Source of the DNA: Ridgeia piscesae
Taxonomy: Eukaryota > Annelida > Polychaeta > Sabellida > Siboglinidae
Length of the DNA: 64,000 nt
Direction of reading: 5' to 3'
NCBI GenBank assembly: GCA_025642075.2
Contig: JAODUO010000043.1
Coordinates: 244,001-308,000, forward strand
Shown here in pieces: positions 16,901 to 31,200 of the stretch (positions are counted from its first letter, which is position 1; every line of letters begins with the position of its first letter). Under the pieces are notes generated by a model. That model was not told the DNA's origin. It did not search any database and saw only the letters and a program-made list of their open reading frames with translations. A program made the position numbers and the translations under genes.

Positions 16901-19900
16901 AACTTCCAAATCATCAGCATGGACCACGTGGATATCTTCTCTCTGTGAAGTGTTGTTTTTACTCCTATTAGAAAACCTATCCAGTTTCAATCATCTAGTT
17001 CTGACCTACTGTTTATTCCTTGAGTGAATACTAACATTGGAACTAAGCCTTTTCTGTTAGTGCATCAACTCTATTAAATATGCTTGATCATAGTGCTAGA
17101 TCAGTTGAGAATATACACTATGTTGTCATTTGTCACGGTGTGTGTTGTGTTTGAGCAGGCGAGTGGGCGGGCGGACGGAGGTGATGACAGTTGGTGACAA
17201 CCTGCACATACCCTCCCTCAGGCTGTGTCACATCGCTGATGTGCAGGTGTCTGGAGGCGTCAAGAGGTAGGTCCTGGGAGTATTCAGCAACTCTTATTGT
17301 AATTAGACGATTTTCAACCATGATGTCTTTGTAATTACTGCACATGGACAAAAACGTTCGTTAACATTGTTTAATTTTTAGCATTGTGTGTTTGCTCAAG
17401 GAATGATTGGTTGTCATGGCAACATGTTGTTGTAGCAGTGTTGTTGTAGCATGATGTGTCTATGGGAGGAGCAGTTGGTTGTCATGGTAACATGTTGTAG
17501 CATAGTGTGTCTATGGGAGGAGCAGTTGGTTGTCATGGTAACGTATTATTGTAGCATGGTGTGTCTACGGGAGGAGCAGTTGGTTGTCATTGTAACGTGT
17601 TGTTGTGCATGGCGTGTGTGCGGGAGGAGCTGCTGGTTGTCATGGTAACATGTTGTAGCATAGTGTGTCTATGGGAGGAGCAGTTGGTTGTCATGGTAAC
17701 ATATAATTATTGTAGCATGGCGTGTGTGCGGGAGGAGCTGCTGGTTGTCATGGTAACATGTTGTAGCATAGTGTGTCTATGGGAGGAGCAGTTGGTTGTC
17801 ATGGTAACGTATTATTGTAGCATGGTGTGTCTACGGGAGGAGCAGTTGGTTGTCATTGTAACGTGTTGTTGTGCATGGCGTGTGTGCGGGAGGAGCTGCT
17901 GGTTGTCATGGTAACATGTTGTAGCATAGTGTGTCTATGGGAGGAGCAGTTGGTTGTCATGGTAACATATAATTATTGTAGCATGGCGTGTGTGCGGGAG
18001 GAGCAGTTGGTTGTCATGGTAACATGTTGTAGCATAGTGTGTCTATGGGAGGAGCAGTTGGTTGTCATGGTAACGTATTATTGTAGCATGGTGTGTCTGC
18101 GGGAGGAGCAGTTGGTTGTCATTGTAACGTGTTGTTGTGCATGGCGTGTCTGCGGGAGGAGCTGCTGGTTGTCATGGTAACATGTTGTTGTAGCATGGTG
18201 TGTCTGCGGGAGGAGCAGTTGGTTGTCATTGTAACGTGTTGTTGTGCATGGCGTGTGTGCGGGAGGAGCTGCTGGTTGTCATGGTAACATGTTGTTGTAG
18301 CATGGTGTGTCTGCGGGAGGAGCAGTTGGTTGTCATTGTAACGTGTTGTTGTGCATGGCGTGTGTGCGGGAGGAGCTGCTGGTTGTCATGGTAACATGTT
18401 GTTGTAGCATGGTGTGTCTGCGGGAAGAGCTGCTGGTGTCGACGGGTCACGGCCTGCTACAGCGGGTGCGCTGGGACGGCTATGTGAAGGTGGACATGAC
18501 GATAGAGATCAGCATCATTCCCTTCAGTCTAGACCTGCAGCACTCTAGAGGTGGGTGCGACTAGGAAGTTGGGGTTAGTGCAAGGTTGACATCATTGGGA
18601 ACTATTTACATGCAAATGCATCCTACATCATGTTCAGTCACGATAGTGTTTTAAATCATAAAAAATTACCATACTGTTTTTCATTAATTACATCAAAGTT
18701 TATGTATTTATGCAGCTGTGGGTACATATTTTGTCGATGGACCTCTTTAGTTATCCACGGTGCCATCAGGCGTACATGGTTTAACATATCCACATTGCAG
18801 CATCACAAATGGCAGAAGAGAACGTCTTCGTCACTGCCATGCAGTACAGCCCCCTGCTGGCAGGTTTTGCGGTTGTGATGTCCAATGGGAGGGCAGCGTT
18901 CATGACTGCCGACACACTCAAGTTTGAGCCAAGTGTGAGTATTGGCCACTAATCGTTCCGCGCCAATTTTGTTAATAACATGGAGTTTACCAAGTGGCTT
19001 TATTTGAGTTAAAGACTAATAACTGTCACCCCTGATTCCTTACATTATCACCAGAATGTGTTGTTATCACTGTTATCAACATTTCCTTATCATTTTGCCA
19101 GATAGATACATGTATTTTCACCATAGATTACTCAGAATAATCTAAGTCTTGTATGTTGATATTTACAAACCGTTGCAGGGATTCAGTTTTGTGGATAAAA
19201 ACCCGGTAAGTAGCGCCTGACTCAGCAATGTTTCTTATTGTCGTTTTTATGACTTAGCCACATTTGTTGCATTATTTGAAAGCCCTTGGTTGGGTTCAAG
19301 GACATTGGTGGTTTTTCTTTTATAGTCCTATTCTACAATGTATATTTTGCCTATCAACATTATTTATCTTTTACCACGTGCTTTTCAAGAATGTCAAGTT
19401 TAACACTTTAGACCCTGTGATGGCTTATTGAAATGCACTGCAGTTTCAACAGTACATGTACGAAATCAGCAGATTGTTTCAAACAAGGCTAAACCGAAAA
19501 CATCCCATACATTTTGTAGCGAATACACTACACTATCCAGTAGATGGCACCACTAGTGAGTCGTTAGTCAGACTAATCCAGTGGTTTGACACAGATGGTG
19601 ATGGAGCCCGGCATTTGGGGGTCTGTAGGGTTAAACTGTGACCTTCAGTTGTGACCATCTGTCTTTGGGATTTCTTTGCTTCTTCCTTCGCAGTCATCAA
19701 GGCAGTGCATGAAATGGCGTTCTGATGGTGATATCACCTGTCCCTCCTGTAGTGACTTGTATTGCTGGGTGAGACTGTCTGAGCTGTAGTGACTTGTATT
19801 GCTGGGTGAGACTGTCTGAGCTGTAGTGACTTGTATTGCTGGGTGAGACTGTCTGAGCTGTAGTGACTTGTATTGCTGGGTGAGACTGTCTGAGCTGTAG

Positions 19901-22900
19901 TGACTTGTATTGCTGGGTGAGACTGTCTCAGCTGTAGTGACTTGTATTGCTGGGTGAGACTGTCTCAGCTGTAGTGACTTGTATTGCTGGGTGAGACTGT
20001 CTCAGCTGTAGTGACTTGTATTGCTGGGTGAGACTGTCTCAGCTGTAGTGACTTGTATTGCTGGGTGAGACTGTCTCAGCTGTAGTGACTTGTATTGCTG
20101 GGTGAGACTGTCTCAGCTGTAGTGACTTGTATTGCTGGGTGAGACTGTGTGTAGTGACTTTATTGTGGGTGAGACTGTCTACTTGGACATGCTGGGTGAG
20201 ACTGTTCAGTGTAGTAGACTGTAGTGGGTGAGACATTCAAGAATGTAGAGACTGTATGCGACTGTCTGAGCTGTAGTGACTTGTATTGCTGGGTGAGACT
20301 GTCTCAGCTGTAGTGACTTGTATTGCTGGGTGAGACTGTCTCAGCTGTAGTGACTTGTATTGCTGGGTGAGACTGTCTCAGCTGTAGTGACTTGTATTGC
20401 TGGGTGAGACTGTCTCAGCTGTAGTGACTTGTATTGCTGGGTGAGACTGTCTCAGCTGTAGTGACTTGTATTGCTGGGTGAGACTGTCTCAGCTGTAGTG
20501 ACTTGTATTGCTGGGTGAGACTGTCTCAGCTGTAGTGACTTGTATTGCTGGGTGAGACTGTCTCAGCTGTAGTGACTTGTATTGCTGGGTGAGACTGTGT
20601 TGTATGTAGACAGCGGTGGGTGAGACTGTTGTATTGGAGACAGTGGTGGGTGAGACTGTGTTGTATTGTAGACAGTGGTGGGTGAGACTGTGTTGTATTG
20701 AGACAGTGGTGGGTGAGACTGTTGTATTGGAGACAGTGGTGGGTGAGACTGTTGTATTGTAGACAGTGGTGGGTGAGACTGTGTTGTATTGTAGACAGTG
20801 GTGGGTGAGACTGTTGTATGTAGACAGTGGTGGGTGAGACTGTGTTGTATTGTAGACAGTGGTGGGTGAGACTGTGTTGTATGTAGACAGTGGTGGGTGA
20901 GACTGTTGTATTGTGAGACAGTGGTGGGTGAGACTGTGTTGTATGTAGACAGTGGTGGGTGAGACTGTTGTATGTAGACAGTGGTGGGTGAGACTGTGTT
21001 GTATTGTAGACAGTGGTGGGTGAGACTGTTGTATGTAGACAGTGGTGGGTGAGACTGTGTTGTATTGAGACAGTGGTGGGTGAGACTGTTGTATGTAGAC
21101 AGTGGTGGGTGAGACTGTGTTGTATTGAGACAGTGGTGGGTGAGACTGTGTTGTATGTAGACAGTGGTGGGTGAGACTGTGTTGTATGTAGACAGTGGTG
21201 GGTGAGACTGTTCAGTGTGTGACTTGTATTGACAGTGGTGGTGAGACTGTGTTGTATGTGAGACAGCGGTGGGTGAGACTGTAGTTGTATGTAGACAGCG
21301 GTGGGTGAGACTGTGTTGTATGTAGACAGCGGTGGGTGAGACTGTGTTGTATTGGAGACAGCGGTGGGTGAGACTGTGTTGTATGTAGACATTGTGAGTG
21401 TGGTGAGACTGTGGGGAGACTGTGTTGTATTTGGAGACAGCTGGTGGGTGAGACTGTGTTGTATGTAGACTGATGTGGGTGAGACTGTGTTGTATGTAGA
21501 CAGTGGTGGGTGAGACTGTGTTGTATGTAGACAGTGGTGGGTGAGACTGTTGTATGTAGACAGTGGTGGGTGAGACTGTGTTGTATTGTAGACAGTGGTG
21601 GGTGAGACTGTGTTGTATGTAGACAGTGGTGGGTGAGACTGTGTTGTATTGTAGACAGTGGTGGGTGAGACTGTTGTATGTAGACAGTGGTGGGTGAGAC
21701 TGTGTTGTATTGTAGACAGTGGTGGGTGAGACTGTTGTATTGTAGACAGTGGTGGGTGAGACTGTTGTATTGAGACAGTGGTGGGTGAGACTGTGTTGTA
21801 TGTAGACAGTGGTGGGTGAGACTGTTGTATGTAGACAGTGGTGGGTGAGACTGTGTTGTATGTAGACAGTGGTGGGTGAGACTGTGTTGTATGTAGACAG
21901 GGGTGGGGTGAGAACTGTGTTTATTGTAGACAGGGTGGGTGAGACTGTTGTATTGAGACAGTGGTGGGTGAGACTGTGTTGTATGTAGACAGTGGTGGGT
22001 GAGACTGTGTTGTATTGTAGACAGTGGTGGTGAGACTGTGTTGTATTGGAGACAGCGGTGGGTGAGACTGTGTTGTATGTAGACAGGGTGGGTGAGACGT
22101 GTGTATGTAGACAGAGTGGGTGAGACTGTGTTGTATGTAGACAGGGTGGGTGAGACGTGTTGTATGAGACAGTGGTGGTGAGACTGTGTTTGTAGCAGGT
22201 GGGTGAGACAGTGTTGTATGGAGACAGTGTGGGTGAGACTGTTGTATGGAGACAGTGGTGGTGAGACGTGTTGTATTGAGACAGGGTGGGTGAGACTGTT
22301 GTATGGAGACAGTGGTGGGTGAGACTGTTGTTTGGAGACAGTGGTGGGTGAGACTGTGTTGTATGTAGACAGTGGTGGGTGAGACTGTGTTGTATGTAGA
22401 CAGTGGTGGGTGAGACTGTGTTGTATGTAGACAGTGTGGGTGAGACAGTGTTGTATTGGAGACAGCGGTGGGTGAGACTGTGTTGTATGTAGACAGTGGT
22501 GGGTGAGACTGTGTTGTATGTAGACAGTGGTGGGTGAGACTGTGTTGTATGTAGACAGTGGTGGGTGAGACTGTTGTATGTAGACAGGGTGGTGAGACTG
22601 TGTTGTATGTAGACAGCGGTGGGTGAGACTGTGTTGTATGTAGACAGCGGTGGGTGAGACAGTGTTGTATTGAGACAGTGGTGGGTGAGACTGTGTTGTA
22701 TGTAGACAGCGGTGGGTGAGACTGTGTTGTATTGTAGACAGCGGTGGGTGAGACAGTGTTGTATGTAGACAGCGGTGGGTGAGACTGTGTTGTATGTAGA
22801 CAGCGGTGGGTGAGACTGTGTTGTATTGTAGACAGCGGTGGGTGAGACAGTGTTGTATTGGAGACAGTGGTGAGTGAGACTGTGTTGTATTGTAGACAGC

Positions 22901-25900
22901 GGTGGGTGAGACAGTGTTGTATTGGAGACAGCGGTGGGTGAGACTGTGTTGTACGTAGACAGTGGTGGGTGAGACAGTGTTGTATTGGAGACAGCGGTGG
23001 GTGAGACTGTGTTGTATGTAGACAGTGGTGGGTGAGAATGTGTTGTATGTAGACAGTGGTGGGTGAGACTGTGTTGTATTGTAGACAGTGGTGGGTGAGA
23101 CTGTGTTGTATTGTAGACAGTGGTGGGTGAGACTGTGTTGTATGTAGACAGTGGTGAGGTGAGACTGTGTTGTATGTAGACAGTGGTGGGTGAGACTGTG
23201 TTGTATGTAGACAGTGGTGAGGTGAGACTGTGTTGTATGTAGACAGTGGTGGGTGAGACTGTGTTGTATGTAGACAGTGGTGAGGGGAGACTTGTTGTAT
23301 TGTAGACAGTGGTGGGCGAGACTGTGTTGTATGTAGACAGTGGTGGGTGGCATCAACTGGTTGTTTACCTGTGTTGTGGAAAGGTGTGTGATGTGCAAAT
23401 AAATTACCATTGACAAAGGTACATCAAAGTGTGTGTGTTATATAAAAGTTGTTGTTACAGAAAATTATGGGTGTGTAACTCTGACAGAAGTGTGTTGTTG
23501 TTACATAAAATTGTGCATGTGTTATTTTGATGTGTCACTGGAAGAAGTGTGTTGTTGCAGAAAGTTGTAGGTGTGTCATATAAACGTGTCACTATGACAT
23601 GAGTGTGTTGTTGCAGAAAGTTGTAGGTGTGTCATATAGACGTGTCACTGTGACATGAGTGTGTTGTTGCAGAAAGTTGTAGGTGTGTCATATAGACGTG
23701 TCACTGTGACATAGGTGTGTTGTTGTTGCAGCAAGTCGTGGGTGTGTGGGCGCAGGAGGTCACCTGTGCCACGACTGTAGCCATCAACCACAAGTATATG
23801 CTCATGGCGTTTGGCTGCTCCAAGTAAGTACACCCTCAGCTGCCATCCCTGGTTCCAGGGCGTCAACATCTAACACAGGCACTTCTGTCAGATCACACGG
23901 TCTGCTAGATGGATTTAGCAATATTTATATTGATTGGCCTTAGCATACACTAATGTGCTCTTAGTGGAAACATTATGTTCATAATAATCCAGTTGATATT
24001 CCAAAAGTACATGAAAATAATGTATTATACATATGTATATCTCCCAGATATTTCTCACCGTGGTAATGTGATCCTACAAGAGCCTTCAAAAGGGTGCTTC
24101 AGTCAGATGTTAGATGAAGTGTGATTTGTCCGATAACAGAAGGAATTATAAATGAACTGTCAGTAGAAGTGTGACATGTCAGATAAAAGTAGGATTTATA
24201 ATTTTGACGGTAATTAGACTGATGAAACTCTCCGAGTCCTTGCAGCAATTGCACAAAGACACCAGTGTATGGGCACACCTAGTTTTTCCCATGTAATGTT
24301 GCTGTGCTTCTTTTCTTAACATTGCAAATAGTGCTTATTCTGAACAAGATGTACTAATTAACTTATCAATTAAATGTGATAAATGCTGTACACTCTGCAC
24401 TGGTATGTTTGAATAGAATGCAATGTATACCTGTGAACTCTGAATCATTTGAATCTGAATCAAAATAAGTGTTTGTTGAAAAGTTATTAATACAATGTCA
24501 TATAAAAACTTCCCCTATCAACATCAGATACACTAAAGAATCCAGTAGCTCAAGTTACATAAATATCCAGAAGGTAGTGACAGCCCCATGCATGGGCAGA
24601 TTTAGACAAAGTTTGTGATGGTTTGTGGCCACTCGAAGTATATGGTATCTGGCCTCTTGGCTACTTGAGGACCAAAGATTAAATAGACATCAAATAGAAA
24701 AGTTAATGTTTTTGGTTCAGTACATCACATTTTGTTTGTGAATATAAACCATAGTAATTAATCAAGTAATATATCAAGTACACCATCAGATAAATGACAC
24801 ATACATGACCTCACTTGTACTGTCATGTCATCTCATGTATCATATGAGATGACATGTTAAATGACATATACATGACCTCACTTGTACTGTCATGTCATCT
24901 CATGTATCACATGAGATCACATGTTAAATGACACATACATGACCTCACTTGTACTGTCATGTCATCTCATGTGTCACATGAGATCACATGTTAAATAACA
25001 CATACATGACCTCACTTGTACTGTCATGTCATCTCATGTATCATATGAGATGACATGTTAAATGACATATACATGACCTCACTTGTACTGTCATGTCATC
25101 TCATGTATCACATGAGATCACGTGTTAAATGATACATACATGACCTCACTTGTACTGTCATGTCATCTCATGTATCACATGAGATCACATGTTAAATAAC
25201 ACACACATGACCTCACTTGTACTGTCATGTCATCTCATGTATCACATGAGATCACGTGTTAAATGACACATACATGACCTCACTTGTACTGTCATGTCAT
25301 CTCATGTATCACATGAGATCACGTGTTAAATGACACATACATGACCTCACTTGTACTGTCATGTCATCTCATGTATCACATGAGATCACATGTTAAATGA
25401 CACATACATGACCTCACTTGTACTGTCATGTCATCTCATGTATCACATGAGATCACGTGTTAAATGATACATACATGACCTCACTTGTACTGTCATGTCA
25501 TCTCATGTATCACATGAGATCACATGTTAAATGACACATACATGACCTCACTTGTACTGTCATGTCATCTCATGTATCACATGAGATCACGTGTTAAATA
25601 ACACATACATGACCTCACTTGTACTGTCATGTCATCTCATGCATCACATGAGATCACGTGTTAAATGATACATACATGACCTCACTTGTACTGTCATGTC
25701 ATCTCATGTATCACATGAGATCACGTGTTAAATGATACATACATGACCTCACTTGTACTGTCATGTCATCTCATGTATCACATGAGATCACATGTTAAAT
25801 AACACATACATGACCTCACTTGTACTGTCATGTCATCTCATGTATCACATGAGATCACATGTTAAATGACACATACATGACCTCACTTGTACTGTCATGT

Positions 25901-28138
25901 CATCTCATGTGTCACATGAGATCACATGTTAAATAACACATACATGACCTCACTTGTACTGTCATGTCATCTCATGTATCACATGAGATCACATGTTAAA
26001 TGACACATACATGACCTCACTTGTACTGTCATGTCATCTCATGTGTCACATGAGATCACGTGTTAAATGATACATACATGACCTCACTTGTACTGTCATG
26101 TCATCTCATGTGTCACGTGAGATCACGTGTTAAATGACACATACATGACCTCACTTGTACTGTCATGTCATCTCATGTGTCACGTGAGATCACGTGTTAA
26201 ATGACACATACATGACCTCACTTGTACTGTCATGTCATCTCATGTGTCACATGAGATCACGTGTTAAATGATACATACATGACCTCACTTGTACTGTCAT
26301 GTCATCTCATGTATCACATGAGATCACATGTTAAATGACACATACATGACCTCACTTGTACTGTCATGTCATCTCATGTGTCACATGAGATCACGTGTTA
26401 AATGATACATACATGACCTCACTTGTACTGTCATGTCATCTCATGTATCACATGAGATCACGTGTTAAATGACACATACATGACCTCACTTGTACTGTCA
26501 TGTCATCTCATGTGTCACATGAGATCACGTGTTAAATGACACATACATGACCTCACTTGTACTGTCATGTCATCTCATGTATCACATGAGATCACGTGTT
26601 AAATGACACATACATGACCTCACTTGTACTGTCATGTCATCTCATGTATCACATGAGATCACGTGTTAAATGACACATACATGACCTCACTTGTACTGTC
26701 ATGTCATCTCATGTATCACATGAGATCACGTGTTAAATGACACATACATGACCTCACTTGTACTGTCATGTCATCTCATGTATCACATGAGATCACGTGT
26801 TAAATGACACATACATGACCTCACTTGTACTGTCATGTCATCTCATGTATCACATGAGATCACGTGTTAAATGACACATACATGACCTCACTTGTACTGT
26901 CATGTCACCTCATATGTCACGCACATGTCAAAGAGACACACAACGTCCTGTGTCATTGTACTGCCGTGTGTTACAGTGGCGAGGGCGTGGTGTACCACCT
27001 GGATGAAGTCACTGGTGCCCTGGTCGTATCAAACAGACTCGTTGTGTCCAGCAAAGATTTCCCTGGTCAGTGAAAATGTTGTACAGCATTTGGTGGTCTG
27101 ACATCCCCTGCCACACTCAGTGTACACTCATGCTAACATGTACTGTAATCATTTAGCTGAAAGGAAGTTTTGCTAAACAAAGTTAATTGTTTTGCTGCTT
27201 TGGCTAGGAAAAGTTTGCTAACAAATCACATTGATATTCTATAACATTGACAGCTTTACCCAGGATATGTGAAGATGTTTATGAGACAGGATGATTGCTT
27301 CTACTCATTTCTCAGCCATCAGGATTTTCCTGTGACATTCCATTATCAATATATGTCTGAGTAAGTTTGCAAATGAGCAAAAAGTCACAGGAAAAAGATA
27401 AATAGACTGCAAGAAAAGGAAAAAGAAAACTTATTCAAAACTTACCCCAATTTTTTTGACAACTCTACCATATGATCTGTGTATAATACCATATGATCTG
27501 TGTATAATACTATATGATATGTGTGTAATACCATATGATCTGTGTATAATACCATATGATCTGTGTGTAATACCATATGATCTGTGTGTAATACCATATG
27601 ATATGTGTGTAATACCATATGATCTGTGTGTAATACCATATGATATGTGTGTAATACCATATGATCTGTGTGTAATACCATATGATCTGTGTATAATACT
27701 ATATGATATGTGTGTAATACCATATGATATGTGTGTAATACCATATGATCTGTGTGTAATACCATATGATATGTGTGTAATACCATATGATCTGTGTATA
27801 ATACCATATGATCTGTGTATAATACCATATGATCTGTGTGTAATACCATATGTCCTGTACTGTTGATGCAAGTCATGGGTGTGATGTAATGATGTGTGTC
27901 CATGTGTGCTGTAGACATCCAGACCGTGTGTGGGGCAGTGTCAGTCCTGCGGTGGACACCTGATGGGTGTGCCATAGCCCTGGCCTGGGAGAAGGGCGGC
28001 TTCTCCATCTGGAGTGTCTTTGGCACCCTTCTCCTCCACTCCATGGGAGTCGAGTCTAGGTACGTATTCCATGACTATGTACTTCAAATCAAACACATTC
28101 CATCCTGCTGATAAAAGTGAAATATATGTGTGTGTGTA

Positions 28139-28200
<62 letters not shown>

Positions 28201-31200
28201 CATTTCACTTTTCAGCAGGATGGAATGTGTTTGATTTGAAGTACATATATATATACATATGAAAAGAGTTCTGCTTCAAAAAAACATAAATTGTATATCA
28301 AAATGTAAGTGGGTTCCAGGTTTAGTTACATTCATAATATGAAAGTAAGGTAAATTACCTTTCTGATTCCTGGATTAATAAAATACCTTTCGGCATCCTC
28401 TCTAGTATGTAATCAATCTTCCGATATTTTGTTAGCTATTATGAAGTATTTGGATTGCCAATTGTTTAATTAAACCACTTGACTGTTTTCTTCCCGTGCT
28501 TTGTTTCAGTTCAAGCCTGTGTGAGGATCTCTCCAGAAACCCACTCCTTCACATCATATCTATGGTACGTGTTGGACTGATTGTCTAGCAAGTAACCAGC
28601 ATCTGTATTAGAGAGTCTGAAACATAATGAAGACAAAGTTACAGTAACTTATGTTAACTCTGATTGATCGATCTGCGATTGGATGATAGTAATATAATTT
28701 CTCCTGGTGACGTGATCCTCCTCGTGATTGAGTACATTAATTTTTTGGAATGTTGTTGATGGTGGAACACCCACACTTCAGATAAAAAATATAATATAAA
28801 TATATTGTAGGGTAAATGAACACATTTATAGATGGGTACCGTAGTGACATCCCACCTGAATGGCCTCTTACAGGAGTGTAGTTGTGAGGATGGGTAGTGA
28901 CACCCCCACATGTGTGGTCTGTTACAGGAGTGGGGTTGTGTGGATGGGTAGTGACATCCCCACCTGGGGGTCTGTTACAGCAGTGTGGTTGTGAGGATGG
29001 GTAGTGACACCCCCACATGTGTGGTCTGTTACAGGAGTGGGGTTGTGAGGATGGGTAGTGACACCCCCACCTGGGTGGTCTGTTACAGGAGTGGGGTTGT
29101 GTGGATGGGTAGTGACACCCTCACATGGGTGGTCTGTTACAGGAGTGTGGTTGTGTGGATGGGTAGTGACACCCCTACTTGTGTGGTCTGTTACAGGAGT
29201 GGGGTTGTGTGGATGGGTAGTGACACCCCCACCTGGGTGGTCTGTTACAGGAGTGGGGTTGTGAGGATGGGTAGTGACACCCCTCACTTGTGTGGTCTGT
29301 TACAGGAGGGGTGGTTGTGTGGATGGGTAGTGACACCCCCACCGGGTGTGGTCTGTTACAGGAGGGGTGGTTGTGTGGATGGGTAGTGACACCCCCACCT
29401 GGGTGGTCTGTTACAGGAGTGTGGTTGTGTGGATGGGTAGTGAGCCCCCATTTGGGTGTGGTCTGTTACAGGAGGGGTGGTTGTGTGGATGGGTAGTGAC
29501 ACCCCCACCGGGTGTGGTCTGTTACAGGAGTGGGGTTGTGTGGATGGGTAGTGACCCCCCTATTTGGGTGTGGTCTGTTACAGGAGGGGTGGTTGTGTGG
29601 ATGGGTAGTGACACCCCCACCTGGGTGGTCTGTTACAGGAGTGGGGTTGTGTGGATGGGTAGTGACCCCCCCTCACTTGTGTGGTCTGTTACAGGAGTGG
29701 GGTTGTGTGGATGGGTAGTGACACCCCCACCTGGTGTGGTCTGTTACAGGAGTGGGGTTGTGTGGATGGGTAGTGACACCCCCACCTGTGTGGTCTGTTA
29801 CAGGAGTGGGGTTGTGTGGATGGGTAGTGACCACCCCTACTTGTGTGGTCTGTTACAGGAGTGGGGTTGTGTGGATGGGTAGTGACACCCCCACCTGGGT
29901 GGTCTGTTACAGGAGTGGGGTTGTGAGGATGGGTAGTGACACCCCCACCTGGTGGTCTGTTACAGGAGTGGGTTGTGGGATGGGTAGTGACACCCCCACC
30001 TGGGTGGTCTGTTACAGGAGTGGGGTTGTGTGGATGGGTAGTGACACCCCCACCTGTGTGGTCTGTTACAGGAGTGGGGTTGTGTGGATGGGTAGTGACA
30101 CCCCCACCTGGTGGTCTGTTACAGGAGTGGGGTTGTGTGGATGGGTAGTGACACCCCTACTTGTGTGGTCTGTTACAGGAGTGGGGTTGTGTGGATGGGT
30201 AGTGACACCCCCACCTGGTGGTCTGTTACAGGAGTGGGGTTGTGTGGATGGGTAGTGACACCCCCACCTGTGTGGTCTGTTACAGGAGTGGGGTTGTGAA
30301 GGTTATCACCTGTGGATGGTCAGTGACAAGCCGAAGGAGGCGCTGTCGTCATCAGAGTGTAAACATGTGTTGCCACGGTTACTGCAGCTGCAGTTTGTCA
30401 AGGCGGCTGTCAGTGTCAACCCATGTGTGGTAAGTCTCACAAACGTGTCTGTGTGTGCAATTAAATTTGTTTTGTATTTTTTTCTGAATTAAAACGTTTC
30501 TATGACAATTTAGCCAAATCTAAATATCAAGTTGTTATAATGAATACATTATGTTTTCGATTTTTTTAATTGACTCTGAAATTAGTTGATTAGAAACATT
30601 AAACTGTAAAATGATCTGTACATCAGCCCTTACGTCATTCAATTAGGATTATGCCATTATAATGGTGAATTAGTGCTTGGTAAATAAGTAAACAATACAT
30701 AATGTCATATCACAGATTATGACACAAGTAAACCTGCCGATGTGTCTAGTGTGATGCATTGTCACACCTGTAATTATAACCATGTTTGTGGTTGTAGAAG
30801 AACTACGAGCACCTGTTCCTGCAGGGGGAGGAGAAGTTGTACCTGAACCCCGAGGACCCCTCCTCAGTGCCCCGCAACAACGCCAACAACAACACCACCG
30901 CCCCACCGATGACTCACTCATCGGCGGCGTTCCTTGTCGGCAGCAAACAGTGGCAGGTCGTACCGATACCACACATCTACCTCGTACACAACTGGCCAAT
31001 CAGGGTGAGTCTTACAAACATGGGTTAGGTTGGTGTGCTGCTGGCTAATTGGATTCATCGAATGTGTCTAGTTTATTAAAATTTTCTTTGAGAGATATTT
31101 AGTACAAGTACAATTTACCACATATATGTACATGAAAATGGGTAAAATTTGTATTTTCTAAGTATGTTTTGTTTCTTTGTTAGGAACCTAACAATTCAGT

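Noticed and set aside
21212..23416. 734-codon minus-strand frame and the 288-codon frame at 20526-21392
   Set aside because: Translation of the degenerate ~31-bp satellite; survives indels only by switching similar low-complexity peptides; antisense to RIC1 intron 6.
24784..26915. CRISPR-like regularly spaced repeats
   Set aside because: There are no unique spacers: the whole 67-bp period is repeated. The DNA is eukaryotic.
28654..30433. Plus-strand open frames of 130-178 codons ([18 protein letters not shown])
   Set aside because: 54-bp satellite; the only real coding part is exon 11 at its end.
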